Shown: piece after piece, positions 36,075-45,224 of the stretch
How the letters are laid out: every line of letters begins with the position of its first letter
Position numbering within the stretch: the first letter of the stretch is position 1
Translations under genes and position numbers: made by a program
Origin: Synechococcus sp. CS-1332
Lineage (GTDB): Bacteria; Cyanobacteriota; Cyanobacteriia; PCC-6307; Cyanobiaceae
Reading direction: 5' to 3'
Assembly: GCF_025127995.1 (NCBI RefSeq)
Contig: NZ_JAHLYP010000040.1
Span: 1-64,000 of the forward strand
DNA: 64,000 nucleotides
The notes under the pieces: generated by a model
The model's database searches: none
Told to the model about the DNA's origin: nothing
The model's input: the letters and a program-made list of their open reading frames with translations, nothing else

Positions 36075-36818
36075 ATGCCCACCCTCGAAACCACCACGTC
36101 CGTTGATTCCGCGCTGGATCCCTCATCAGGCCCTTTCGAGGGGAGCGAACTTCCCGACTTCACCACCGCCACCTACAAGGACGCCTACAGCCGCATCAAC
36201 GCGATCGTGATCGAGGGCGAGCAGGAAGCCCATGACAACTACATGTCCCTGGGGACGTTGCTACCCGACCAGGCCGAGGAGCTGGCCCGCCTGGCCCGCA
36301 TGGAGCTGAAGCACATGAAGGGGTTCACAGCCTGTGCCAACAACCTGGGCGTCACCGCCGACATGCCCTTCGCCCAGGAGTTCTTCTCCCCCCTGCGCAA
36401 CAACTTCCAGGCGGCCCTCAAGGACGGCAAGGTGGTCACCTGCCTGCTGATCCAGGCGCTTCTGATCGAAGCTTTCGCCATCTCGGCGTATCACATCTAT
36501 ATCCCTGTGGCTGATCCTTTCGCCCGCAAGATCACCGAGGGGGTCGTCAAGGATGAGTACACCCACCTCAACTACGGCCAGGAGTGGCTCAAGGCCCACC
36601 TTGAGGAGTCCCGCGCCGAGCTGGAGCAGGCCAACCGCGACAACCTGCCCCATGTGCGTCGCATGCTTGATCGGGTGGCCGCCGATGCCGCCGTCCTGCA
36701 CATGGAGAAGGAAGACCTGATCGAGGATTTCCTGATTGCCTACCAGGACGCCCTCACGGACATCGGCTTCACCCCTCGGGAGATCGCCCGCATGGCTGCC
36801 GCGGCCTTGGTGGGCTGA
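36075..36818 (+). CDS. ado: Aldehyde-deformylating oxygenase (alkane synthesis)
   Basis: 247 residues. Converts fatty aldehydes to alkanes plus formate using a ferritin-like di-iron site. The iron ligands are visible: [20 protein letters not shown] (ExxH), [13 protein letters not shown], and [10 protein letters not shown] (ExxH). It starts at the ATG at 36075, giving [12 protein letters not shown], which fits the family better than the upstream ATG region. The partner reductase aar follows 82 bases later. A 6-bp hairpin begins on its stop codon. Confidence 0.95.
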   Translation: MPTLETTTSVDSALDPSSGPFEGSELPDFTTATYKDAYSRINAIVIEGEQEAHDNYMSLGTLLPDQAEELARLARMELKHMKGFTACANNLGVTADMPFAQEFFSPLRNNFQAALKDGKVVTCLLIQALLIEAFAISAYHIYIPVADPFARKITEGVVKDEYTHLNYGQEWLKAHLEESRAELEQANRDNLPHVRRMLDRVAADAAVLHMEKEDLIEDFLIAYQDALTDIGFTPREIARMAAAALVG

Positions 36819-36830
36819 GCCAACGGCTCA
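36816..36830 (+). other. Stop-codon hairpin between ado and aar
   Basis: TGAGCC-AAC-GGCTCA, a perfect 6-bp stem with a 3-base loop whose first three bases are the ado stop codon. It could protect the ado 3' end or lower read-through to aar. No T-run follows. Confidence 0.4.
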
Positions 36831-36900
36831 AGCTCACCGGGAGAGGATGTAGCGTCGGCGACATCCGGCCCCATGTCCGCCGCCGCTTTCCTGTCCCTGC

Positions 36901-37950
36901 ATGTTCGGCCTCATCGGTCATTCCACCAGCTTCGAGTCGGCGCGCAACCTGGCGCGAAGCCTCGGTTTTGAGGAGTACGCCGATGGGGATCTGGACATGT
37001 GGTGCAGTGCTCCCCCCCAGCTGGTGGAGAGGATCAGCGTCACCAGCCCCACGGGCAAGCGCATTGAAGGGGCCTACATCGATTCGGTGTTTGTACCCGA
37101 GATGCTGAGCCGCTTCAAGACGGCGAAGCGCAAGGTGCTGAATGCCATGGAGCTGGCCCAGAAGAACGGCATCGACATCACCGCCCTGGGGGGCTTCACC
37201 TCGATCATTTTCGAGGATTTCAAGCTGCTCAGGGAGCAGCAGGTGCGTGCCACCACCCTGGACTGGCAGCGGTTCACCACCGGCAACACCCACACCGCCT
37301 GGGTGATCTGCCGCCAGGTGGAAGAGAACGCCCCACGGCTGGGCATCGACCTGCGGCGGGCGAAGGTGGCCGTGGTGGGAGCCACCGGTGACATCGGCAG
37401 TGCCGTCTGCCGTTGGCTCTCCCAGCGCACCGGCGTTCAGGAGCTGCTGCTGGTGGCCCGCCGTCCCCAGCCGCTGGCCGATCTGCAGCAGGAGCTGGGC
37501 GGTGGCCGCATCCTTTCGGTGGACGACGCCTTGGCGGAGGCGGACGTGGTGGTGTGGGTCGCCAGCCTGGCCCAGGCCAGCAGCCTCGATCCCAGCCGCC
37601 TGCGCCGTCCCTGCCTGATGATTGATGGTGGCTATCCCAAGAACCTGGACACAAGGGCCGCTGGCGATGGCATCCATGTGCTCAAGGGCGGCATCGTCGA
37701 ATTCGGCTCCGACATCGGCTGGCAGATGATGGAAGCGGCGGAGATGGCCAACCCCCAGCGCCAGATGTTCGCCTGCTTCGCCGAAGCGATGCTTCTGGAG
37801 TTCGAAGGTCTGCACACCAACTTCAGCTGGGGCCGCAACAACATCACCCTCGAGAAGATGGATCTGATCGGCGGCGCCTCCATTCGCCACGGGTTCCAGG
37901 CCCTGAGCCTGGACATTCCAGCCCCAGTCCCCAGCCTCTCCTCCACCTGA
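36901..37950 (+). CDS. aar: Long-chain acyl-ACP reductase
   Basis: 349 residues. Reduces fatty acyl-ACP to aldehyde with NADPH, feeding ADO. The N-terminal [18 protein letters not shown] is diagnostic. The NADPH motif [16 protein letters not shown] is near residue 160. The catalytic Cys is in [17 protein letters not shown] (about residue 295). Together with ado upstream and accA 17 bases downstream it forms the conserved cyanobacterial fatty-acid/alkane cluster. Confidence 0.95.
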   Translation: MFGLIGHSTSFESARNLARSLGFEEYADGDLDMWCSAPPQLVERISVTSPTGKRIEGAYIDSVFVPEMLSRFKTAKRKVLNAMELAQKNGIDITALGGFTSIIFEDFKLLREQQVRATTLDWQRFTTGNTHTAWVICRQVEENAPRLGIDLRRAKVAVVGATGDIGSAVCRWLSQRTGVQELLLVARRPQPLADLQQELGGGRILSVDDALAEADVVVWVASLAQASSLDPSRLRRPCLMIDGGYPKNLDTRAAGDGIHVLKGGIVEFGSDIGWQMMEAAEMANPQRQMFACFAEAMLLEFEGLHTNFSWGRNNITLEKMDLIGGASIRHGFQALSLDIPAPVPSLSST

Positions 37951-37967
37951 TCCCCCCCTCCTCGACC

Positions 37968-38957
37968 ATGGCCCGCCGCGTCCTGCTGGACTTCGAGAAA
38001 CCACTGGTGGAGCTGGAGGAGCAGATCGAGCAGATCCGCCAGCTGGCCCGCGATTCCGAAGTCGATGTGAGCCAGCAGCTGCTTCAGCTGGAAACCCTCG
38101 CCACCCGGCGCCGCGAGGAGATCTTCAGCTCCCTCAGCCCGGCCCAGAAGATCCAGGTGGCCCGCCACCCCCAGCGGCCCAGCACCCTCGATTACATCCA
38201 GGTCATCACCGACGAGTGGATCGAGCTGCACGGCGACCGCCGCGGCAACGACGACCGCGCCCTGGTGGGCGGAGTCGGCCGGATCGGTGACCAGGCCGTG
38301 GTGCTGCTCGGCCACCAGAAGGGCAGGGACATGAAGGAGAACGTGGCGCGCAACTTCGGCATGGCCTCACCCGGTGGCTACCGCAAGGCGATGCGGCTGA
38401 TGGACCACGCCGACCGCTTCCGTCTGCCGATCCTGAGCTTCATCGACACCCCCGGGGCCTACGCCGGGGTCAAGGCCGAGGAGGAGGGCCAGGGCGAGGC
38501 GATCGCCGTCAACCTGCGTGAGATGTTCCGCCTGCGGGTGCCCATCATCGCCGTGGTGATCGGTGAGGGGGGCTCCGGCGGCGCCCTCGGCATCGGGGTG
38601 GCCGATCGGCTGCTGATGTTCGAGCACAGCGTCTACACCGTGGCCAGCCCCGAAGCCTGCGCTTCGATCCTCTGGCGCGATGCGGCCAAGGCGCCCGCCG
38701 CCGCCGAGGCCCTGCGCATCACCGCTGCCGACCTGCTGCAGCTGGGGCTGGTGGATGCCCTGCTGAAGGAACCCTCGGGGGGAAACCACTGGGCGCCGAT
38801 GCAGGCCGCCGAGACTCTCCGTACGGCCCTGCTGGGCCAGCTCGCCGAGCTGCAGATCTGCAGCGAATCCGCCCTGCTGGAGGCCCGCTACGCCAAGTAC
38901 CGGCGCATGGGCCAGGTTCTCGAGGGGGCGGCGACGGATCCCGCTTACGCGCCGTAG
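37968..38957 (+). CDS. accA: Acetyl-CoA carboxylase carboxyltransferase alpha subunit
   Basis: 329 residues. Part of the enzyme that makes malonyl-CoA for fatty-acid synthesis. The N-terminal helix [43 protein letters not shown], and the crotonase-type core [33 protein letters not shown] and [13 protein letters not shown] are all present. It lies 17 bases after aar. No frameshift or truncation is seen. Confidence 0.96.
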   Translation: MARRVLLDFEKPLVELEEQIEQIRQLARDSEVDVSQQLLQLETLATRRREEIFSSLSPAQKIQVARHPQRPSTLDYIQVITDEWIELHGDRRGNDDRALVGGVGRIGDQAVVLLGHQKGRDMKENVARNFGMASPGGYRKAMRLMDHADRFRLPILSFIDTPGAYAGVKAEEEGQGEAIAVNLREMFRLRVPIIAVVIGEGGSGGALGIGVADRLLMFEHSVYTVASPEACASILWRDAAKAPAAAEALRITAADLLQLGLVDALLKEPSGGNHWAPMQAAETLRTALLGQLAELQICSESALLEARYAKYRRMGQVLEGAATDPAYAP

Positions 38958-38967
38958 GGTTGAAGCG

Positions 38968-39693
38968 TTGCCTGGCTGCCCGTTGCCCGCCGCCCTGATC
39001 ACCGGTGCCTCCCGCGGCATCGGCGCCGCCGCCGCCCGCCGCTTTGCCGACGAGGGCTACGACCTGCTGCTGGTGGCCCGAGGCCGTGACGACCTTGAGG
39101 GGCTGGCCGAGGACCTGCGGGGGATGGGTCGCCGCGTTGAAACCCTTGCTCTCGACCTGGCCCACTCGGAGGCCATCCCCGCGGCCATGGCAGAGCTGCT
39201 CGGCCGGGGGCTGGCGCCTTCGGTGGTGATCAACAACGCCGGTGCCGCCTGGACCGGTCCCCTGGCGGCCATGCCCATCGAGCGCTGGCAGTGGCTCCTG
39301 CAGCTCAACCTCACCAGTGTCTTCCAGGTCTGCATGGCGGCGCTGCCCGGCCTGCGCCAGGCCGGGGGCGGTCGGATCATCAACGTCAGCAGCCATGCCG
39401 CCCGGAATGCCTTCCCCGAATGGGGGGCCTACTGCGTCAGCAAGGCCGCCCTGGCCTCCTTCAGCCGCTGCCTCGAGGCGGAGGAACGCTCCGCCGGCAT
39501 CATGGTGAGCACCCTCACCCTCGGGGCGGTGAATACACCTCTCTGGGACAGTGAAACCGTCCACAGTTCCTTCGACCGACGTGCCATGCTTTCAGCGGAG
39601 CAGGTGGCTGATTCCCTGCTCTACCTAGCGCGGCAACCCCATTGCCAGACGGTTGAGGACCTCACCCTGATGCCTGCCGCCGGAGCCTTCTAA
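38968..39693 (+). CDS. Short-chain dehydrogenase/reductase
   Basis: About 241 residues. It is a classical SDR: cofactor motif TGASRGIGAAAARRF near residue 10, NNAG (about 90), catalytic Ser in NVSSHAARNA and the active-site YCVSK (about 155). Cofactor preference suggests NADP(H) because of the Arg-rich loop, which is inference. The substrate is unknown; it may serve lipid metabolism given the neighbour accA, 10 bases upstream. Start at the TTG at 38968 or the TTG at 38983. Confidence 0.85.
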   Translation: MPGCPLPAALITGASRGIGAAAARRFADEGYDLLLVARGRDDLEGLAEDLRGMGRRVETLALDLAHSEAIPAAMAELLGRGLAPSVVINNAGAAWTGPLAAMPIERWQWLLQLNLTSVFQVCMAALPGLRQAGGGRIINVSSHAARNAFPEWGAYCVSKAALASFSRCLEAEERSAGIMVSTLTLGAVNTPLWDSETVHSSFDRRAMLSAEQVADSLLYLARQPHCQTVEDLTLMPAAGAF

Positions 39694-39701
39694 CCCCCCT
39701 C

Positions 39702-40445
39702 ATGACATCCACCCTCCCCAACGGCCTCAGCGCCCGTCAGGCCGCTTCGGTCACGACCCCCATTCCCGTCAGTCTGCGAATTCGCGAGCGACTGCAGAAG
39801 GAAGGGGTGCCATTCCTGGCCAACGACAACATTTCAGAGCACTTGCGCGACGGTGAGCTCGACCAGTTGGAGATTGAAGTGGCCGGCAAGGTGCGCGAGT
39901 TGCTGCGCAGCCTGGTGATCGATATCGAGAACGACCACAACACCGAGGAAACGGCCGAACGGGTGGCCAAAATGTATCTCCACGAGGTGTTCAAAGGCCG
40001 CTACCACGAGCAGCCCAAGATTGCCAGCTTCCCGAATGTGAAGCACCTCGATGAGATCTACACCGTCGGTCCGATCTCCATCCGCTCCGCCTGTTCCCAC
40101 CATTTAGTGCCGATCCTGGGCAACTGCTGGATCGGGATCAAGCCTGGCGAACGGGTGATTGGGCTGTCGAAGTTTTCCCGGGTGGCCGACTGGGTCTTCT
40201 CACGGCCCCACATCCAGGAAGAGGCCGTGATCATCCTCGCCGATGAGATCGAACGACTGTGTGAGCCCCTCGGCCTGGCGATCCTTGTGAAAGCCCAGCA
40301 CTACTGCATGAAGTGGCGCGGCGTGAAGGAGCCCCAGACCAGCATGGTCAACTCCGTCGTGCGCGGTGATTTCCGCCACGACCCCAGCCTCAAGCAGGAG
40401 TTCTTCGAACTCGTGCGTCAGCAGGAGTCGATGCTCGGCAACTGA
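39702..40445 (+). CDS. folE: GTP cyclohydrolase I
   Basis: 247 residues. Converts GTP to dihydroneopterin triphosphate for folate and pterin synthesis. The zinc and catalytic residues are visible in SACSHHLVPILGNCWIGIKPG and in KAQHYCMKWRGVKEP. An N-terminal extension of about 35 residues precedes the conserved helices. It starts 8 bases after the SDR stop. It converges with the exported hypothetical gene at 40461-40991. Confidence 0.95.
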   Translation: MTSTLPNGLSARQAASVTTPIPVSLRIRERLQKEGVPFLANDNISEHLRDGELDQLEIEVAGKVRELLRSLVIDIENDHNTEETAERVAKMYLHEVFKGRYHEQPKIASFPNVKHLDEIYTVGPISIRSACSHHLVPILGNCWIGIKPGERVIGLSKFSRVADWVFSRPHIQEEAVIILADEIERLCEPLGLAILVKAQHYCMKWRGVKEPQTSMVNSVVRGDFRHDPSLKQEFFELVRQQESMLGN

Positions 40446-40460
40446 GCCGGCGGTTGCCCC

Positions 40461-40991
40461 TCACGACCCGGGTCGGGCCAAGACCGGCCCCACCACCTGG
40501 GAAACGCTGCGCTGGCTGCCGTTGGAGGTGGGCACCGCCACCACCACCATCACCTGGTAGGCCACATCTGCCGGCGTCAGGGCATAGGTGGGGCCGCTGG
40601 CCCCCTGGATGAGCTGCCAGTTGCGACGGCCGGGGGCCAGGCGGTACCAGTGGAAGGCACTGGGTGGCAGGGCAGCCAGAAGATCCGCCGTGGCCGTGGC
40701 CTGCAGCAGCGCCCCCTGGCGGGCCTCCCCCTGCAGCAGCAGCTGGTTGAGTCCGGTGATCCGCTGCTCCACCGCCCCTTCGATCTGCTGATCGCCGGCG
40801 ATCTCCTGACGCAGCAGCTGGATCTGCCGCTGGGGGTCGGCCGTGATCCCCGGCACACACTGCAGCGTCCCCTGCACCAGCTGGCAGCCCACCAGGTCCT
40901 GGGCCTTGAGGCCGGCCCCTGGCCCGATCACGAGCAGCAGGCCCAGGGGGAGGGCGGCGGGGGCAGCGAGGGCGCGACGAAGGAAGGACAA
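40461..40991 (-). CDS. Exported hypothetical protein
   Basis: About 176 residues, unrecognised. A signal peptide (RRALAAPAALPLGLLLVIGPGAGLKAQ, in pieces) ends at an AQD cleavage-like site near residue 28. The mature part has CQLVQGTLQC (two Cys, possible disulfide), a helical segment (RQIQLLRQEIAGDQQIEGAV) and a C-terminal domain SAFHWYRLAPGRRNWQLI...VVVAVPTSNG suggesting a beta-sandwich. I place the start at the TTG at 40991. It lies 56 bases downstream of trpF. Confidence 0.6.
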   Translation of the reverse strand: MSFLRRALAAPAALPLGLLLVIGPGAGLKAQDLVGCQLVQGTLQCVPGITADPQRQIQLLRQEIAGDQQIEGAVEQRITGLNQLLLQGEARQGALLQATATADLLAALPPSAFHWYRLAPGRRNWQLIQGASGPTYALTPADVAYQVMVVVAVPTSNGSQRSVSQVVGPVLARPGS

Positions 40992-41047
40992 AAGAGGCTC
41001 AGGGGTCGGACTGCTCCGATCCTGCACCCGGCAGCGCCAAACGCCAA

Positions 41048-41686
41048 TCAACCGGTGGGGGACCCACGCACCGCTGCCAGCAGGGCCGCGACCCGGGCCA
41101 GGTTCTTGACGCCGGGGCGATCCTCCAGAGAACTGGAGGCATCGAGACCATCGGGGTGGAGCCTGGCCAGCAGTTCGGACACCGTTTCGGGGCCGACGCC
41201 GCCGGCCAGCCACCAGGGAACGTCTGACTGGAATCCCTCCAGCCAGTCGATGGGGATCCGGTGCCCGGTGCCCCCCAGCTGGCCGGGCTGCCAGGCATCG
41301 AGCAGCAGGGCCTCCACCACCTCGGCATAGCGGGCCGCCGTCTCCAGATCCTCGGGGGAACGCACCCGCAGGGCCTTCCAGAGGCGCACATCCAGCCGCT
41401 GGGCCAGCTCACGGCAGCGCTCCACGCTTTCGTCCCCATGCAACTGGAGCACCGCGTGGCCCCGGCCCACGGCCAGCTCCTCCAGCTGGTCATCGCAGGG
41501 ATCGGCCACCACCAGAACACCGAAACAGCCGCCGCCGGCAGCCATGGCCGCGAACAGGTCGGGCCGCTGCGCCGGCGGCACGAAGCGCGGCGAGCTGGGC
41601 ACGGCGATGACGCCGATCGCATCGACCCCCAACGCAGCGATGGCGGTCGCCTGGGCCGGCTTCATGAGCCCACAGATCTTCAGCAG
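41048..41686 (-). CDS. trpF: Phosphoribosylanthranilate isomerase, start codon unclear
   Basis: About 212 residues if read from CTG. Isomerises phosphoribosylanthranilate in tryptophan synthesis. TIM-barrel marks: SPRFVPPAQR, GVLVVADP, LQLHGDES, WKALRV, LLLDAWQPGQLGGTG, LAGGVGPE and GLDASSSLEDRPGVKN. The first strand, LLKICGL, which carries the catalytic Cys, is coded just before the only ATG (41665). Between it and the in-frame TAG upstream there is no ATG, GTG or TTG, only CTG codons (41686, 41683, 41701). I include the CTG at 41686. If translation starts at 41665, the enzyme lacks its catalytic strand. Confidence 0.85.
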   Translation of the reverse strand: MLKICGLMKPAQATAIAALGVDAIGVIAVPSSPRFVPPAQRPDLFAAMAAGGGCFGVLVVADPCDDQLEELAVGRGHAVLQLHGDESVERCRELAQRLDVRLWKALRVRSPEDLETAARYAEVVEALLLDAWQPGQLGGTGHRIPIDWLEGFQSDVPWWLAGGVGPETVSELLARLHPDGLDASSSLEDRPGVKNLARVAALLAAVRGSPTG

Positions 41687-41773
41687 CGGTGAGGAAACCA
41701 GAAGCGGGTCGGCCGGGCTGCCTTTCTAGGATGGGCGCGACAACCCGGCACTCGCCGGATCTCTGCCCGGACG

Positions 41774-43084
41774 GTGCCCGTGGGTGAAGGCTGGCAACTG
41801 CTGACGATCCGCGGCATTCCCCTGCGCATCCACCCGAGCTGGTTCGTGATCCTGCTCCTGGCCACCCTGGGGTTCCAGCAGCAATACGCCCTCAGCCTCC
41901 GCGGCCAGCTCACCCCGGCGGCGCTCTGGGCCGTGGCCCTGGTCACCTCCCTGGCCCTGTTCGTCTCCGTGCTGCTGCACGAGCTGGGCCATTCCCTGGT
42001 GGCCCTGCGGCAAGGCGTGAAGGTGAAATCCATCACCCTCTTCCTGCTGGGGGGTGTGGCAAGCGTGGAGCGGGAATGCTCCACCGCCCGCGGCGCCCTG
42101 ATGGTGGCGGCGGCCGGTCCGGCAGTGAGCCTGGTGCTGGGCATCGGCCTGCTGGCCTCCACCCACGCCGCCAGCCACTTCACCCCCGTGCTGGGGCAGG
42201 TGGTGGAACGGCTTGGCGCCCTCAACCTGATCCTGGGGCTGTTCAACCTGCTGCCCGGACTGCCCCTGGATGGGGGGCTGATCGTCAAGGCCCTGGTCTG
42301 GGAGTTCTCCGGCAGCCAGCGGCGGGGCGTGGAGGTGGCCAATGCCTGCGGCCGGTTCCTGTCCCTGTTCGCCGTGGGGCTGGGGACGGTGCTGCTGCTG
42401 CGGGGTGGCGGCATCGGCGGGGCCTGGCTGATCCTGCTCGGTTGGTTCGGCCTGGGGGCCGCCCGCAACCAGAAGCAGATGCTGGTCGTCCAGCAGGCCC
42501 TCAAGGATCTCAAGGTCAAGGACGTGGCCCAGCGCCGCTTCCGGGTGCTGGAGGCCGACACCAGCCTGCGGGAGCTCAGCCGGATCCGCCTAGGCACCGC
42601 TCCGCCGATCGCGGAGGCCGGCGAAGGCACCCCCCCCGCCGACAAGGACACCAACGGCCCAGCCGACTGGCTGCTTGTCTGCGACAGGGGCCGCTGGCAG
42701 GGTGTCATTGATGACGCCCCTCTCCAGGCCCTGCCGGTGCAGTGCTGGGACAGGGAGCGGGTGGGGGACCACCTCCAGCCCCTCTCGAGCCTGCCCGCCA
42801 TCCCGGAATCCGCCCCGCTGTGGCAGGCGGCCCTCCAGCTCGAGGACGGCAATCACCAACGGCTCCTGGTGCTGAGTCCCGCCGGATTGCCCTACGGCAC
42901 CGTGGAGCGACCTGAGCTGGGAGAGGCGGTGCTGAAGAAACTTGGCCTGCGGCTGCCCGCCAATCTGCTCTCCGCCGCCCGGCGTGAGAACGGCTACCCG
43001 CTGGGTATGGCCCTGGGTCAGGTGGCCCGCGGCATGGTCAGCTCAGGGGAGGTGTCCCCGCTCACCGACAAGGTCACCCGATAA
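41774..43084 (+). CDS. M50-family site-2 protease-like metalloprotease
   Basis: 436 residues from a GTG start. A membrane metalloprotease of the S2P/SpoIVFB type: hydrophobic segments flank the zinc motif HELGH (about residue 70) and the later NLLPGLPLDGG with the third ligand Asp (about 165). After the membrane part, a soluble region of ~180 residues (LKVKDVAQRRFRVLEADTSLREL onward) resembles a pair of CBS-type repeats, as in many cyanobacterial members. Substrates are unknown. The last 67 bases overlap the convergent lipoate-ligase-like gene. Confidence 0.88.
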   Translation: MPVGEGWQLLTIRGIPLRIHPSWFVILLLATLGFQQQYALSLRGQLTPAALWAVALVTSLALFVSVLLHELGHSLVALRQGVKVKSITLFLLGGVASVERECSTARGALMVAAAGPAVSLVLGIGLLASTHAASHFTPVLGQVVERLGALNLILGLFNLLPGLPLDGGLIVKALVWEFSGSQRRGVEVANACGRFLSLFAVGLGTVLLLRGGGIGGAWLILLGWFGLGAARNQKQMLVVQQALKDLKVKDVAQRRFRVLEADTSLRELSRIRLGTAPPIAEAGEGTPPADKDTNGPADWLLVCDRGRWQGVIDDAPLQALPVQCWDRERVGDHLQPLSSLPAIPESAPLWQAALQLEDGNHQRLLVLSPAGLPYGTVERPELGEAVLKKLGLRLPANLLSAARRENGYPLGMALGQVARGMVSSGEVSPLTDKVTR

Positions 43085-43854
43085 CGCTCCAGGTGCGGGG
43101 CGATCGTGGCCAGGGCCGCGGGGCTGAGGGGCATTCGCTCACCGACGTTTCCCTCCAGCGGGGGCAGCCAGCGCCCCGCCGAGCGATAGAGATGCTGCTC
43201 CAGGTTCTCTGCGGCCAGCGGCAGGGGATCGAGGTCAGGGGGATTGTCGCCGAACACCTCCCTCCAGAGGACAGGACAGGGATCCAGCTGAATCGAGCCG
43301 TGCTGCAGCAGATGGCCGGCGCGCCACAACTGGGCACTGCCCACCCGCTTGGCGCCGTTGGCATGCACCAAATCGGCGGCGGTGCTGGTGGCAAAGCAGC
43401 TGCTGCGCTGCAGGCTGGCCGCCTGGCTGCCACCCAGAAGCGGCTGGCCCATGGCCGCAAACGCCTCAATGAGCCAGGCGAGGGCCTGGCCATAGACCTG
43501 GGCGCGGGTTCCCTGCGGCCGGGGCCACACCAGGGCGTAGGTGAGATCACCGCCGTGGAGCACGGCCCGGCCGCCACTGGGCCGGCGCACCAGATCAAGG
43601 CGCCCCTGCCGGGCCAGATCCCACCAGTGGGGCTCCAGGTGCCGTTGGTGCCAGCCCAGGGACAGCGTCGGCCGCAACCAGCGGTAGAGACGAAAGGCCG
43701 GCGCGGGAACCGCTGCGGCGGCGGAATCCACCGCCCCCTGGCCATCCAGCAGCCAGGCATCGATGGCCATCTGCCAGGCCCCATCAAGGCCGCACGGCTG
43801 TATCCAGCAAACCGGTGCTGCCGGCTGGACGGATGGAACGGCCTGCGCTGTCAT
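43018..43854 (-). CDS. Lipoate/biotin-protein-ligase family protein (LplA-like)
   Basis: 278 residues. It has the class II biotin/lipoyl ligase fold: WQMAIDAWLLDG, FRLYRWLRPTLSLG, VRRPSGGRAVLHGGDLTYAL with the RR(x)GGGxVxH-type motif (here SGGRAVLHG), and AKRVGSAQLW with the conserved Lys (about residue 170). It could attach lipoate or octanoate to 2-oxoacid dehydrogenases or the glycine cleavage H protein. The ATG lies 5 bases from the divergent permease start. The 3' end overlaps the M50 protease gene. Confidence 0.82.
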   Translation of the reverse strand: MTAQAVPSVQPAAPVCWIQPCGLDGAWQMAIDAWLLDGQGAVDSAAAAVPAPAFRLYRWLRPTLSLGWHQRHLEPHWWDLARQGRLDLVRRPSGGRAVLHGGDLTYALVWPRPQGTRAQVYGQALAWLIEAFAAMGQPLLGGSQAASLQRSSCFATSTAADLVHANGAKRVGSAQLWRAGHLLQHGSIQLDPCPVLWREVFGDNPPDLDPLPLAAENLEQHLYRSAGRWLPPLEGNVGERMPLSPAALATIAPHLERYRVTLSVSGDTSPELTMPRAT

Positions 43855-43859
43855 GACGT

Positions 43860-44687
43860 TTGCCCGCCCAGCCGAAGGCAACGACCCTGATCTGGAGTCT
43901 GCTGCCCCTGCTGCCCCTTGGACTGGTGGCCGGCCTGCTCTCGGGGCTGCTGGGCATCGGCGGTGGGCTGATCTTCTCCCCCGTGCTGCTGCTGCTGGGC
44001 CTCACCCCCCACCAGGCCCTGGCCACCAGCACCCTGGCGATCGTGCCCACCACGCTCGGTGGCAGCATCGCCCACGTCCGCAGCGGCAGGCTCACCTGGT
44101 CGGGGACGGTGGCGATCGCGGCCGGTGCCGCCATCAGCGGAGGCCTGTTCAGCCACCTGGGTGGGGGCCTCGCTGGCTGGCAGCTGATGAGCCTGCAGGC
44201 GGGGCTGTACGTCCTGCTCACCGTCATGGTCAAGCCCCGCAGCCAGCTGGCCCTGGCGGCCCCGGAGCAGGAGCCCCAACCCCTCCCCCTCGCCCTGGTG
44301 GGGGCCCTGGCAGGGGTGGCGGCCGGCCTGCTGGGGGTGGGCGGCGGCCTGGTGATGGTGCCGGTGATGGTGGGGGGACTGGGGATGCCGGTCCATGGGG
44401 CGATTCGGTACAGCACGCTGGCGGTGCTGGCTTCCTCCAGCAGCGCCTCGGTGGCCTTTCTGGCCGACGGCAGGGCGAATCCGCTGATCGGACTGGTGCT
44501 GGGGGGCACCGCGGCCCTGGCGGCCCAGTGGTCCGCCAGCCGACTCGAGCGGGTCCCGGAGCAACGGCTGGTCTGGATGCTGCGGGCCATCACCCTGGTG
44601 CTGGCGCTGGACAGCGGCCGCCGCGCCGTGGGCCTGTGGTTCGAGGCTCAGGGGATCACGCTCCAGAAACCGGGGTCTAGCTCGTAG
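43860..44687 (+). CDS. TauE/SafE (TSUP) family membrane permease
   Basis: 275 residues, with about eight hydrophobic segments arranged as two repeats. Each repeat starts with the family's Gly-rich motif: SGLLGIGGGLIFSPVLL and AGLLGVGGGLVMVPVMV. Members export or import sulfur-containing anions or other small organic anions; the substrate here is unknown. The start is a TTG at 43860, only 5 bases from the divergent lipoate-ligase-like ATG, so the true start may be slightly downstream. The end overlaps crr6 convergently by 40 bases. Confidence 0.82.
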   Translation: MPAQPKATTLIWSLLPLLPLGLVAGLLSGLLGIGGGLIFSPVLLLLGLTPHQALATSTLAIVPTTLGGSIAHVRSGRLTWSGTVAIAAGAAISGGLFSHLGGGLAGWQLMSLQAGLYVLLTVMVKPRSQLALAAPEQEPQPLPLALVGALAGVAAGLLGVGGGLVMVPVMVGGLGMPVHGAIRYSTLAVLASSSSASVAFLADGRANPLIGLVLGGTAALAAQWSASRLERVPEQRLVWMLRAITLVLALDSGRRAVGLWFEAQGITLQKPGSSS

Positions 44688-45133
44688 CCGAGGACGGCGG
44701 CCATCTGGCCCAGATTGGCGCGGCACTCGATCCCTCCCGCAGCGGCCCAGTGGTCGAGGAGAAACAGGCGTTGGGTGATCCAGAGCTCCAGGCTCTCAGG
44801 GCCGAAGCGAATCCCCTCGGTAGGGCTGAAGCCATGGGGGAGCAGCATCGCCACATGGCGGGTGAGCTGCCCCCCGCTGCGCTCCAGCACCAGGGGCAGC
44901 CAGGGATGCAGCGCATCGGCCCGCAGACTCCACAACCGCAGCTCGGCGATCTCCGAGAGTTCGCGTGGGTCTTCTGCGTCCCGGGGCCAGTCGAAGTCGA
45001 TCTGCAGTCCGCTGGCGGCGGTGAGCAGCGCGGCCGGTGCCAGCGACGCCAGGCCCCCCAGGGGGGAGAGATCGAGCCCGCCCACCTGGTTGGCGGACAC
45101 CTTCAGGGGCTCGGGGCAGGGTGAAAGCGCCAT
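44648..45133 (-). CDS. crr6: NDH-1 assembly factor CRR6 homolog (DUF1817)
   Basis: 161 residues. In plants and cyanobacteria CRR6 (Slr1097 type) aids assembly of the NDH-1 hydrophilic arm, by maturation of NdhI. The family pattern is visible: LRLWSLRADALHPWLPLVLER, LTRHVAMLLPHGFSPTEGIRF and LELWITQRLFLLDHW. The ATG at 45133 is used; one more ATG lies directly before it. It is divergent from psaM, giving a small photosynthesis-related block. Confidence 0.82.
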   Translation of the reverse strand: MALSPCPEPLKVSANQVGGLDLSPLGGLASLAPAALLTAASGLQIDFDWPRDAEDPRELSEIAELRLWSLRADALHPWLPLVLERSGGQLTRHVAMLLPHGFSPTEGIRFGPESLELWITQRLFLLDHWAAAGGIECRANLGQMAAVLGYELDPGFWSVIP

Positions 45134-45224
45134 CAAGAGCTGTGACAGGGCAGGGCCGCAGGCTGGACCGTAGCTCGCGATGGCCGAAGAATGGGTCGGT
45201 CAAACTCCATCCACCGACAAGGAC

